A stretch of DNA of 64,000 nt from CAWBAT01 sp963810905 (GTDB taxonomy: Bacteria > Acidobacteriota > Terriglobia > Versatilivoradales > Versatilivoraceae), in contig CAWEPG010000021.1 in the NCBI GenBank assembly GCA_963810905.1, forward strand, positions 1-64,000, read 5' to 3'. A program made the position numbers and the translations under genes. This document shows, piece by piece, positions 55,817-64,000 of the stretch. Position 1 is the first letter of the stretch. Each line of letters opens with the position of its first letter. The notes under the pieces are model-generated. The model made no database searches, was not told where the DNA came from, and was given only the letters and a program-made list of their open reading frames with translations.

Positions 55817-58800
55817 TGTCTGGCTTTGCGATTCGTAATCCTTATTTCGTTGTGGTCGTCTGTCTGATCATAGCGGTTGTAGGCATTGCCATGACCGTGC
55901 GCATGCCGGTCGATATGTTTCCCCCAATCAACATTCCTGTGGTCGTTGTAGCCACTTTCTACTCAGGCATGCCCCCGGAACAGATTGAAGCCGACATAAC
56001 CAGCCGCTTTGAACGATTCTTCACACTCGGCAGTGGCATCGACCACATCGAGTCGCGTTCGTTGCCCGGTGTGAGTCTCATCAAGATTTTTTTCCAGCCA
56101 GGGACGAGCGCCGATGCAGATATGGCGATGATTTCGAATCTTGCCATGGCGAATCTGCGACGTTTGCCTCCTGGAACACTCCCCCCAGTGGTCATGAAAT
56201 TCGATGCCTCAAGTCTTCCCGTCTGCCTTGTCACCCTCAAGGGAGAAGGAATGACGGAAACGATGTTGAGGGACACGGCGCAATTTGCGGTCAGAAATCA
56301 AATCGCGAATGTCCCCGGTTCTTCAGTCCCTCCACCGTTTGGTGGGAAGTATCGCCAAATCATGATCTATGTTGATCCACTGAAACTTGAGGCCCATCAA
56401 CTTAGCCCGATGGACGTTGTCCGCACTGTCAACGAGTCCAATTTAATTCTGCCTGCGGGTGATGTCGAGATAGGACCTATCGATTACAACATCTACACGA
56501 ATAGTCAACTCCGCGATATTCAGGACATCAACCAACTTCCTCTCAAAGTTGAAGGCGGATCCTACGTCACTGTGGGGGATATCGGGATTGCCAAAGACGC
56601 CGAGCAGATTCAAACAAACATCGTTCGAATTGACGGTCAGCGGTCTGTGTACATTCCCATACTCAAGCAAGGAGGAGACACCAATACCATTGTCGTCGTG
56701 GAGGGTATTAAAGAGGCCATTTCCCGTCTATTTGATGTTCCTAAGGAACTTGTGACGAAGGTTGTCTTTGACCAGTCACTCTTTGTGAAAAGGGCAATTG
56801 AGACGCTCTTGCATGAGGGCGCCATCGGCCTGTTTCTGACCTCGGTCATGATTCTTGTTTTCCTGGGGAGCATGCGCGCAACCGTGGCAGTCTTCCTCTC
56901 GATTCCCCTTTCCGTACTGGCGACCTTCATCGCCCTCTATACTGGTGGAGGGTCCATCAATACCATGGTCTTGGGTGGATTGGCCCTGGCCTTTTCACGA
57001 CTGATTGATAATTCGGTGGTCGTGCTGGAGAACATTTATCGCCACATCGAGCTGGGAGAGACGCCAAAAGTAGCTGCAGAGAAAGGAGGCCGTGAAGTTG
57101 CGCTTCCAGTCTTGGCCGCCACATTGACCACCATCGTGGTGTTCTTTCCGGTAACTTTTCTCTATGGAGTGAGCCGTTTCTTGTTTTCAGCCCTGGCTCT
57201 TGCCGTTGTTCTTTCCTTACTTGCTTCGTATTTTGTCGCTCTGACGGTTGTTCCACTATTCAGTGCGAGGTTTCTCAGAGGGCATGAGTCCCCCGGTCCT
57301 GGTTCTGAATCCACTAAGCAAAAATCGTCTTGGGGAAACCGCTTTAATGCCTGGTTCAACCGAGGATTTACACACCTGCTTGACGCCTATGAGCGAACCG
57401 TGCGAATGGTCCTGAAATATCCCAAAGTGATTGTCATCAGTCTAATGGGTCTGTTTTGCGTGAGTCTCTTGCTCTATCCCTTGCTTGGCGTCGCCTTCTT
57501 CCCCCGGACCGATGCCGGGCAGTTCGTCATTAATCTTAAGACTCCCTCAGGAAGTCGGATTGGGGTTGCAGAAAGAGAAGTTCAGAAGGTCGAACAACTC
57601 GTGCGCCAGGTGGTTTCTCCGGAAGACCTGGGCATGATCGTTTCCAACATTGGCGTAACGCCAGACTTCTCCGCAATTTACACGAGTAATTCGGCCCAAC
57701 ACACCGCCTTTGTGCAGGTCAGCTCTGAATGAAGGGCACCGGATTGGCAGTTATGAATATATGGGTCAAGTTCGCAGTCGTATTGAGTCAGAACTGCCAC
57801 ACTTAAGTGCTTATCTCCAGTCAGGCGGGTTGGTTGATGCTGTCCTAAACCTAGGCCTTTCCGCACCTATAGATATCCAGGTCAGTGGTTCGAGTCTGGA
57901 GAAGAGCTACAAGACAGCCGCTCAAATTGCGTCCAAAATCCGCTCTCTGCCTGGTGTCAGTGATGTGTTCATCCCACAAGATTTGGATTACCCGGCATTG
58001 CGTCTGGAGATCGATCGAACTCGATCTAGTGAGTTGGGGCTGAGTCAAAAGGAAGTCGTGGATAACGTGATTACGGCACTGACTTCAAACACCATGATTG
58101 CACCTAGCTTTTGGGTGGATCCCAAAAGCGGTCTGGATTATATGCTGACCGTGCAGTATCCCGAAGGCCGAGTAAAGAATTTATTGGATTTGAAGAGCAT
58201 TCCGCTTCGTTCTTCCAATCGAACCGAGCCAACCCGCCTTGATGCTGTGAGTTCCGTCAGTCGAATGCAGTCTCCCACCGAGGTCGATCACTTTCAGCTG
58301 CAAAGGGTAATCGATATCTATGTTGGCCTTGCCGGGGAGGATTTGGGGAAGGTTGCATCGTCAATCGACCGGATCATTGCCGAACTGGAGATTCCCGAAG
58401 GCGTGCGCGTTAACTTGCGCGGCATGGTCCAAGGAATGAGGGCTTCATTCCAGAGTTTTGGAATAGGACTCGTCCTCGCCGTCATTCTTCTCTACCTCAT
58501 TCTGGTTGCACAATTCGAGTCTTTCTCCGATCCGTTCCTCATTCTTTTGGCAGTTCCAATGGGGTTGATCGGTGTCCTGGTTACCTTGTATTTGACTAGT
58601 ACGACTATGAATGTCCAATCGCTGATGGGGGTCGTGATGATGGTGGGGATCGTCGTCTCCAATAGTATCTTAATTGTCGAATTTACTCGCCGCCTCAGGG
58701 AAGACGGGACGCCCCTGCAGGAAGCTGTTATTTTGGCTTGCCGGGTCAGACTGCGTCCGGTCTTGATGACGTCCCTGGCGACAATCTTCGGATTATTGCC

Positions 58801-58969
58801 TATGGCCCTCAAATTAGGCACTGGCAGTGAAGCCTATGCTCCCTTGGCACGATCCATTATCGGCGGACTAACTGTTTCAGTTGTATTGACGGTGTTTATC
58901 GTCCCTGCCGCCTACCTGCTAGCCTACCAGAACCGCCAAAATCAAAGCCGAGAAGAGGAGGCGAGATGA
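55816..58969 (+). CDS. RND-type efflux pump permease (AcrB-like), one frameshift
   Basis: Inner-membrane proton-driven pump of about 1050 residues, the normal length. Seen: an N-terminal membrane segment (NPYFVVVVCLIIAVVGIAMT), porter domain, and transmembrane helix 4 with GLALAFSRLIDNSVVVLENI, where AcrB has the proton-relay Asp pair but here only the first Asp remains (second is Asn). Helix 10 reads MVGIVVSNSILIVEF, with Ser-Asn in place of the relay Lys region of AcrB, as in many divergent HAE members. Frame 1 ends in TGA 57732; an extra T near 57724 splits it, and VSLNEGHRIGSYEYMGQV crosses the site. The second frame ends in TGA 58969, overlapping the TolC-type gene (ATGA). Substrate class cannot be predicted. 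Confidence 0.92.
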
Positions 58970-60258
58970 ATAGCCGCCATTTAGCGGGGCTCTTGACCGG
59001 TATATTCGTTCTCATGGCAACAAGTGCCAACGCCCAGAATGCAAAGACATTGACACTTAAGGAAGCTGAGGCCATAGCGGTCTCCAACCATCCTGGAGTT
59101 CTAGCAGCGAGCTTTAATGCTTCCGCTGCCAAGGAATTGACGACCGAGGCTCGATCCGCTTTTTTCCCAAACGTGTTTGCAAGTATTACGGGTGCCGGCG
59201 CATCCGAGAACAGCCGCATAGCTGCCGGATCTCTAAACAACCCGATCATCTATAGCCGTCTTGCGACCGGGTTGACCGTCAGCCAATTGATCTCGGATTT
59301 TGGGAGAACAGCCAACCTAACAAAAAGTGCCAAGCTTCAGGCAAACGCGCGTGGAGAAGCACTCCAGGCGACGAAAGCAGAGGTAATTCTCGCTGTAGAG
59401 CGCTCTTTCTATGCCGTGCTGAGAGCTCAGAACGTGTTGAAGGTTGCAGAGCAAACGGTTTCAGCCCGGCAGTTGATTGCGGATCAGATTTCAGAGCTGG
59501 CGAAAAGCAAGCTTCGGTCTGGCCTGGATGTGAGCTTTGCCAATGTCAGTTTGTCCGAGGCGAAGTTATTGTTGATTGCTGCCCAAGATGAAGTTAAAGC
59601 GAAGCAAGCCGATCTTTCCGTAGCGCTTGGCAGCCAAGATCAACAGACCTACGATCTGGTTGATGAACCCTTGCCTTCGCTTGCTCTCCCCGAATTACCT
59701 CAATTGCTGAATGATGCCATCCAGTCCAGACCGGACCTTGCCAGCCTGCGATTTGAGCAGGATGCAGCGCTGAAATTTGCAAAAGCCGAGCGAGCACTCA
59801 GCTTCCCGACCATTGGCGTACTTGGCAGTGTTGGTGTCATACCCGCCCATGTGGATCAGTTACGCGACGGATATAGCGCAATTGGGATCAATGTAAACAT
59901 TCCCATTTTTAATGGACATTTGTTTTCTGCCAAACGCACGGAAGCGGAACTGACAGCTCAGGCCAAAATGCAGAATCTGCGTGAATTGGAAAACCAGGTA
60001 GCCCACGACGTAAGGTTGGCATGGCTTAATGTCAATACAGCTCTGCAACGTATTGGCCTAACTGTTCAGCTCTTGAACCAGGCAAGCCAGGCTCTTGACC
60101 TAACCCAGGCGAGATATGATCTTGGACTCAACTCGATTGTCGATCTGAGCCAAGCACTATTGAATAAGACTGCTGCCGAAATAGCTAGCGCTAGCGCCAA
60201 GTACGATTATATGACCCAGCGCGCCGCGCTGGACTATGCAATTGGGAAGACCCCATAA
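58966..60258 (+). CDS. TolC-family outer-membrane efflux protein
   Basis: Outer-membrane channel of the tripartite pump, 430 residues. A signal peptide (LLTGIFVLMATSANAQ) precedes TLKEAEAIAVSNHPGVLAA, the start of the first OEP repeat; long alpha-helical coiled regions follow, with GLDVSFANVSLSEAKLLLIA and, in the second repeat, GLNSIVDLSQALLNKTAAEI. No lipid-anchoring Cys after the signal, so it is not the OprM/NodT lipoprotein type. The start ATG overlaps the pump stop (ATGA at 58966-58969), confirming operon order adaptor-pump-channel. It is complete and in frame, unlike the pump. Confidence 0.93.
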   Translation: MNSRHLAGLLTGIFVLMATSANAQNAKTLTLKEAEAIAVSNHPGVLAASFNASAAKELTTEARSAFFPNVFASITGAGASENSRIAAGSLNNPIIYSRLATGLTVSQLISDFGRTANLTKSAKLQANARGEALQATKAEVILAVERSFYAVLRAQNVLKVAEQTVSARQLIADQISELAKSKLRSGLDVSFANVSLSEAKLLLIAAQDEVKAKQADLSVALGSQDQQTYDLVDEPLPSLALPELPQLLNDAIQSRPDLASLRFEQDAALKFAKAERALSFPTIGVLGSVGVIPAHVDQLRDGYSAIGINVNIPIFNGHLFSAKRTEAELTAQAKMQNLRELENQVAHDVRLAWLNVNTALQRIGLTVQLLNQASQALDLTQARYDLGLNSIVDLSQALLNKTAAEIASASAKYDYMTQRAALDYAIGKTP

Positions 60259-60277
60259 AAGAGAGAAGGAACCCCAT

Positions 60278-60682
60278 ATGACAAACTCAGCCGAAATCGA
60301 AATCGTCAAGGAATCGACCCTTGAGACCCAAAAGATTATTCACGAACTCCTCGAAATTACCTCGAGGCAACAGTCCAGTATGAAAGACCTCTCTGAAAAA
60401 TCCGCTTCTAAGAATCCGGATGAAATCAAAGACACTAAGGAGAAACTAAAGAGGCAGATCCAGCACGAGAGAAAGCTGATGAAGAAAGTAGAATCCATCC
60501 TGAACAAACAGGAGAAGACCTTACAGCAAGATAGGAATCCCGATGATTCAGAGGCCGCCAATGAAGTTAGGGCATTGCTGGTAACGGTTTCAAATCAGAA
60601 TGAATCGGTTAGAGTCCTCAAAGCGACATTATTGAGCTTAGACCTTCGAATCGAGCATCTGGAAAAGACTGTCCTAAGGTAA
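60278..60682 (+). CDS. Small coiled-coil protein of unknown function
   Basis: A 134-residue, very charged protein (MTNSAEIEIVKE start) that is almost fully helical: heptad-like patterns run from about residue 10 to the end (ETQKIIHELLEITSRQQSSM; KEKLKRQIQHERKLMKKV; VLKATLLSLDLRIEHLEKTV). It has no signal peptide, so it is cytosolic. The start ATG 60278 follows GAGAGAAGG; the frame extends back to 60236 without one. It lies 20 bases after the TolC-type gene and may belong to the efflux operon. Function unknown. Confidence 0.62.
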   Translation: MTNSAEIEIVKESTLETQKIIHELLEITSRQQSSMKDLSEKSASKNPDEIKDTKEKLKRQIQHERKLMKKVESILNKQEKTLQQDRNPDDSEAANEVRALLVTVSNQNESVRVLKATLLSLDLRIEHLEKTVLR

Positions 60683-60786
60683 AGATAACAAGAGACATGG
60701 GTCAGCCAGCAGCAACATTTCCACCCAGCAGGATCCGGCTCAGATTACTGTTTTGTTTCTTAGTAGGGTAAAACAGGGGGTTAAGT

Positions 60787-61977
60787 ATGAAGCGGCGCGA
60801 TTTGAGAATTTGGCTTTTACTATTACTAAATGTCTTTGTAGGGCCGGAAGCATTGTTGACAGCACCTTCTGGGGAACAAATTTCTAAAGAGCTGATGTCA
60901 AGAACCTTTTGGCTGAAGACCCATGAATATGCATTTGGCACATCTCAAGATAGCAAATGGAGTAGCAGAAAGATTTATACAGGGGAAATTACAATTGCTC
61001 ATCCTGATCCCAGGGTGGAGCATTCTTTAGTTACAGAGGGGTCCCCCAAGGGGAATGAGGTAATTCTGATTAATGGAAAGGAAGACTGGAAAGCCAAGTA
61101 CTTTGTCAGTAAGAAAGCATTTGTCGTGAAACATGTGAACGTGAGTCACAACACATGCGAGATTAAACTCGAAGCTGAAGACAACAAAGGCGGAACGACA
61201 CTGAATCTGAAGTTTGATGGACGAGACGATTTTGATGAATTGTTTAATGCCGTCTTCTTTCGCGAAGGAGATGATACGGAGGCATACGAGAGTGAAGTAA
61301 ATGAGCTGCTAGTCGCCACTTATATTGATTCAAGATTTGATTTACGAGGAATGAAAGTGGAGGAGAAAAAACGACTCATCAGGGACCTGCAATCCCTCTG
61401 CACAAGGGGATATCCTGAGATTGAGGTCCACAACGAACAAGCCTACGCTTGTGTCAAGCTACCCGACAAACCTATGAGCAATAGATACCATGCCGACAAG
61501 GATATGAGGATCTTGACTTCGGCGGAGATGGCTATGAAAGATGCGAAATCGCTGATTCAAGCTGTCCACTCCAAGAGCACTTATCTTCACGGCTTCGTGT
61601 TTTATTGGCAATCATCTTTCATACTTCCCTTCGAGGAACAAGAAGAGATTAAGGAGAACATCAGATTGATGATTCCTCGTTCTGTTTTTAACGGCTACGA
61701 AGAAGGGAAGCTAAGCGTCTTGGAGACAATTGAAAAATCTGTTTTGAAAGTTGATGGCGAAAGATATTTCATCGGTCCCTATGACCCGGAAAACCAATCC
61801 TTTTATAGAGACCCCACCCGTATTACTGTGCTTAATTCAAAGCAGACTCAGTCATTGCGGGTGTCGGATAAGCTATCAGTTTGTCTGGAAACGGAGACAT
61901 TCGAATGGAACCCCATTATGTTGCCTCAACGGGTTGTTGAGAGTACCTGGAATATTGGTCAGGAAGTAGAATCATGA
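60787..61977 (+). CDS. Exported protein of unknown function
   Basis: A 396-residue protein with a signal peptide (IWLLLLLNVFVGPEALL) followed by polar sequence without further membrane segments. Possible features: EITIAHPDPRVEHSLVTEG near 61-80, a segment of acidic residues (FDGRDDFDELFNAVFFREGD) near 143-162 and Cys residues that are not clustered. I recognise no family. The stop TGA (61975-61977) overlaps the start of the next gene (ATGA), so the two are translated together. Either gene pair function or part of the envelope-stress set is possible but unproven. Confidence 0.6.
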   Translation: MKRRDLRIWLLLLLNVFVGPEALLTAPSGEQISKELMSRTFWLKTHEYAFGTSQDSKWSSRKIYTGEITIAHPDPRVEHSLVTEGSPKGNEVILINGKEDWKAKYFVSKKAFVVKHVNVSHNTCEIKLEAEDNKGGTTLNLKFDGRDDFDELFNAVFFREGDDTEAYESEVNELLVATYIDSRFDLRGMKVEEKKRLIRDLQSLCTRGYPEIEVHNEQAYACVKLPDKPMSNRYHADKDMRILTSAEMAMKDAKSLIQAVHSKSTYLHGFVFYWQSSFILPFEEQEEIKENIRLMIPRSVFNGYEEGKLSVLETIEKSVLKVDGERYFIGPYDPENQSFYRDPTRITVLNSKQTQSLRVSDKLSVCLETETFEWNPIMLPQRVVESTWNIGQEVES

Positions 61978-62363
61978 ATCAAAAGTCGCTCTCACTTGGG
62001 CTTAGCTTTGCCTTGATCCTTTTAACTGGTTTGGTGTCGGCGGATCAGCAGCAGCCATCTCTCGAATGGATGGCCGAGAGGCGGACAGAAGCGATGAAGG
62101 TGTCTCTCTATCTGAATGAAGAACAGGTTACTCAAATAGAGAAGATCAACCTTAACGCTGCCCATAAGATGCAGGAGCTTAAAGACAAAAATTCCAAATA
62201 CAAACGGATTATTTTCAGAAAAATACAATATGTAAAAAAGGAACGCGACGTCCAATTGAAAAAGGTACTAACGAACGAACAATGGCAAACCTATCAGGCA
62301 AAAAAGGAAGAGTTGCGGAGGCAAGTTCGGCTTCAAATGAAGGAGACGGGGGAGCAGAAATAA
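61974..62363 (+). CDS. Spy/CpxP-like small periplasmic protein
   Basis: A 129-residue protein with a signal peptide (LSFALILLTGLVSADQQQ) and an all-helical mature part. A helix with LNEEQVTQIEKINLNAAHKM and a second one with LTNEQWQTYQAKKEELRRQV resemble the LTxxQ helices of Spy/CpxP chaperones; one LTNEQ is a good match, the other (LNEEQ) is a degenerate one. Such proteins respond to envelope stress and bind unfolded proteins. The gene overlaps the upstream exported protein by 4 bases (ATGA). Just after its stop, the DNA becomes GC-rich and unrelated (see the next entry). Confidence 0.68.
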   Translation: MNQKSLSLGLSFALILLTGLVSADQQQPSLEWMAERRTEAMKVSLYLNEEQVTQIEKINLNAAHKMQELKDKNSKYKRIIFRKIQYVKKERDVQLKKVLTNEQWQTYQAKKEELRRQVRLQMKETGEQK

Positions 62364-62370
62364 TCGAAGT

Positions 62371-62728
62371 GAGGTTGCTCCACCGGCTGACCTACCGCTG
62401 CATTAACCACGACAACATCCACGTTCGCGTCCACAAGGAAGAGGGTATCTTCACCACGCTCTTCGACATGACGGTGTTGAACGATCTGGACCACTTCCAC
62501 CTCGTGATGAATACAATCGGCCGCGTGCCGTAGACCGACGACAAGGGAATCTCCCTGAAGCAGCCGCTCAAGGACAGGCTGATCGAGCACAATCAATACG
62601 TCGCCAAATACGGCAAGGACCTGCCGGGAATCTGCCATTTGGAAGTCGGGCGCGACCAATGTAAGCAAACCGGCGTAAACCGGGCAGGCGCCAGAGAGGA
62701 TGTTCACTATGCAAACGACCCCAAATAA
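62371..62728 (+). pseudogene. Phosphoketolase C-terminal remnant
   Basis: In one frame the translation reads LHRLTYRCINHDNIHVRVHK, FTTLFDMTVLNDLDHFHLVM, then an in-frame TAG at 62531-62533, then KDRLIEHNQYVAKYGKDLPG up to TAA 62726-62728. This is the C-terminal domain of xylulose-5-phosphate/fructose-6-phosphate phosphoketolase (XFP), whose typical ending contains HRLTYR, HVRGYKE, FDM.VLN.LDRFHLV and KLIEH.QYI. The upstream part of the enzyme is absent, so this is a broken fragment. The DNA is clearly more GC-rich than the Spy-like gene it follows, and the homology begins within about 10 bases of that gene's stop. Either a transfer or a rearranged junction is implied. Confidence 0.72.
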
Positions 62729-64000
62729 ATCCGAAGCCGAGCCGGCGCCCTCGAAGCTAGCAAACGCCAAGCCCCCTGACATCGCCTCTGCGTCGGTTCC
62801 CGACACGCTCGCGGCGCTCCATGTCAATCCCGACACCGGGCTCACGCACGCGGAGGTGGACGTCCGCCGGAAGGAGCACGGCTACAACGAAGTGGCCGAA
62901 AAAAAGGGCACCCGGTCCTCATGTTTCTCAGCAAGTTCTGGGGCCTGTCGGCGTGGATGCTCGAGTTGATCATGGTGCTTTCGGCGGTGCTCGGGAAATT
63001 TTCTGATCTCGCTGTGGTGGGCGCGTTGCTGGTCGTCAATGCCGTGTTGAGTTTTATGCAAGAGCATCGGGCTGCCGGCGTCGTTGAGACGCTGCGGCGA
63101 CGATTGCAGGTCAGTGCGCGCGTCCGGCGCGAGGCGAGTTGGCAGGTCATTCCCGCCCGGGAACTGGTCCCAGGCGACATCGTCCGCGTGCGCCCAGGCG
63201 ATATCATTCCCGCGGACGTAAAGCTCCTGACCGGAGCGCTGAGCGTTGACCAGTCGGCTCTCACCGGTGAGTCGAAGGATGCTGACAAGGCGCCCGGCGA
63301 CGTGCTCTCGTCGGGGTCCGTCGTCCGCCGGGGCGAGGGCAACGGCGTGGTCATGCTGACCGGGGCGAAGACTTACTTTGGCCGCACCACCGAGCTAGTG
63401 CAGCAAGCGCGACCGAAACTTCACATCGAAGCGGTGGTGGCCAAGGTCGTCCGCTGGCTCTTCGTCATCGTCGGCGCGCTGCTGGGCGTGGTGATCGTGC
63501 TGTCGCTGATCCGCGGCGCGCCGCTCCTGGAGATGCTTCCGCTCATGCTCGTTCTGTTGATGAGCGCGGTGCCGGTCGCTCTCCCTGTCATGTTCACGGT
63601 CAGCATGGCCGTCGGGTCGAAGGAGCTGGCGAAGCGCGGCGTGCTGGTCACACGCCTCAGCGCCGCGGAGGATGCCGCGACGATGGACGTGCTCTGTGTG
63701 GACAAGACGGGCACGATCACCATGAATCAATTGGCCGTCACCGGCGTGATCCCGCTGGAGCGCGCGACGGAAGCCGATGTATTGTTTGCTGGCGCACTGG
63801 CGTCTCAAGAAGCCAACCAGGATCCGATTGACCTGGCATTCCTTGCTGCGGCGAAAGAGCGGCACATCTTTGACGGCCTGCCCGCGGTCACGCCAGTCTC
63901 CTTCGCGCCGTTTGATGCGAAGAACCGGCGGACGGAAGCCGTGGTCGAACAGAACGGGCAGCGGCTGCGGGTGATGAAAGGCGCCGTGCGAACCGTCGCC
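62709..64000 (+). CDS. P-type ATPase (proton-ATPase, P3A-like), partial, one -1 frameshift
   Basis: ATG 62709 (MQTTPNKSEA) opens a cation ATPase that runs off the window. N-terminal signature HVNPDTGLTHAEVDVRRKEHG and NEVAEKKGHPVL, then membrane segments (LELIMVLSAVLGKFSDLAVV; VVRWLFVIVGALLGVVIVLS; LEMLPLMLVLLMSAVPVALP), the actuator motif SALTGESKD and the phosphorylation motif VLCVDKTGTITMNQL. The order and the PVALPVMFT (a Pro-containing helix 4) match plasma-membrane H+-ATPases. The nominal frame ends at TAG/TGA about 62969 after TRSSCF; the -1 frame continues from about 62906. The slippery heptamer A AAA AAG (62900-62906) is in the reading frame at exactly this point, or one A is missing in an A7 run. 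The region is GC-rich. Confidence 0.88.
62900..62906 (+). promoter_or_regulatory. Slippery heptamer A AAA AAG, possible -1 recoding site
   Basis: GAA AAA AAG GGC is read in frame 0 by the P-type ATPase. Slipping one base back on AAA AAG gives GGG CAC CCG GTC CTC, which continues the conserved ATPase sequence. This is the classical heptamer of dnaX. No ribosome-binding-like sequence at the expected distance was seen; AAGGAG at 62871-62876 is 23 bases upstream, further than usual. An alternative is loss of one A in the homopolymer. Confidence 0.4.

Noticed and set aside
1..64000. tRNA or rRNA genes
   Set aside because: No stretch showed the usual tRNA T-loop (GGTTCGAATC-type) with a matching acceptor stem, and no rRNA-like sequence was seen; a dedicated tRNA search would settle it.

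Overview
The window looks like a chromosomal stretch of a Gram-negative bacterium of roughly 50% GC. It carries a tripartite RND pump with a TolC-type outer-membrane channel, many Sec- or Tat-exported proteins and a PBP4-type peptidase. The gene set (2-oxoacid:ferredoxin oxidoreductase, SthA, PPK2, SYLF, PP2C-type phosphatase, secreted propeller proteins) and the extragenic hairpin repeats would fit an Acidobacteriota-like soil or sediment organism. That placement is inference; the window has no rRNA or other decisive marker gene. I saw no tRNA, CRISPR array or transposase.

Layout. 1-13 kb: a ROK-family protein (cut by the window edge), sthA, a secreted protein of unknown function, uvrB, a TPR protein, a two-domain PPK2 phosphotransferase, a GcvR-like ACT protein, a broken SYLF gene and a garL/garR-like pair. 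14-21 kb: malQ, then korA-korB followed by a kinase that closely resembles mitochondrial pyruvate dehydrogenase kinase. 21-27 kb: two exported carbohydrate-active proteins and a broken zinc alcohol dehydrogenase. 27-38 kb: TlpA-like thioredoxin, M19 dipeptidase, the Aas triple fusion, dacB-like peptidase, a DNA glycosylase and small membrane or unknown proteins. 38-43 kb: a repeat-rich zone around a large secreted propeller protein. 43-53 kb: a PP2C-type phosphatase, a REC-HATPase protein and two paralogous stand-alone REC proteins that share an upstream element, with a secreted phosphoesterase and an aspartyl protease between them. 53-62.4 kb: an RraA-like protein, the RND adaptor/pump/TolC operon, and three small or exported proteins ending in a Spy-like protein. 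62.4-64 kb: an abrupt shift to GC-rich DNA with a phosphoketolase C-terminal remnant and a proton-type P-ATPase that runs off the window.

A striking property of the window is that about eleven genes are interrupted by single-base frameshifts while the remaining protein sequence stays conserved. By eye I count sixteen or seventeen shifts of the +1 type and two of the -1 type. This could be sequencing or assembly indels, gene decay, or (at the P-ATPase A AAA AAG heptamer) true recoding. For interrupted genes the whole span is given with the shift positions. One-shift genes are typed CDS; genes with several shifts or stops are typed pseudogene.

The most interesting functional lead is the korA-korB-PDK-like cluster: a eukaryote-type 2-oxoacid dehydrogenase kinase next to a ferredoxin-dependent 2-oxoacid oxidoreductase. 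A second lead is the 43-53 kb signalling region, where a PP2C-type phosphatase, an anti-sigma-like HATPase and two twin REC proteins with a shared 54-nt upstream element suggest a partner-switching stress response.
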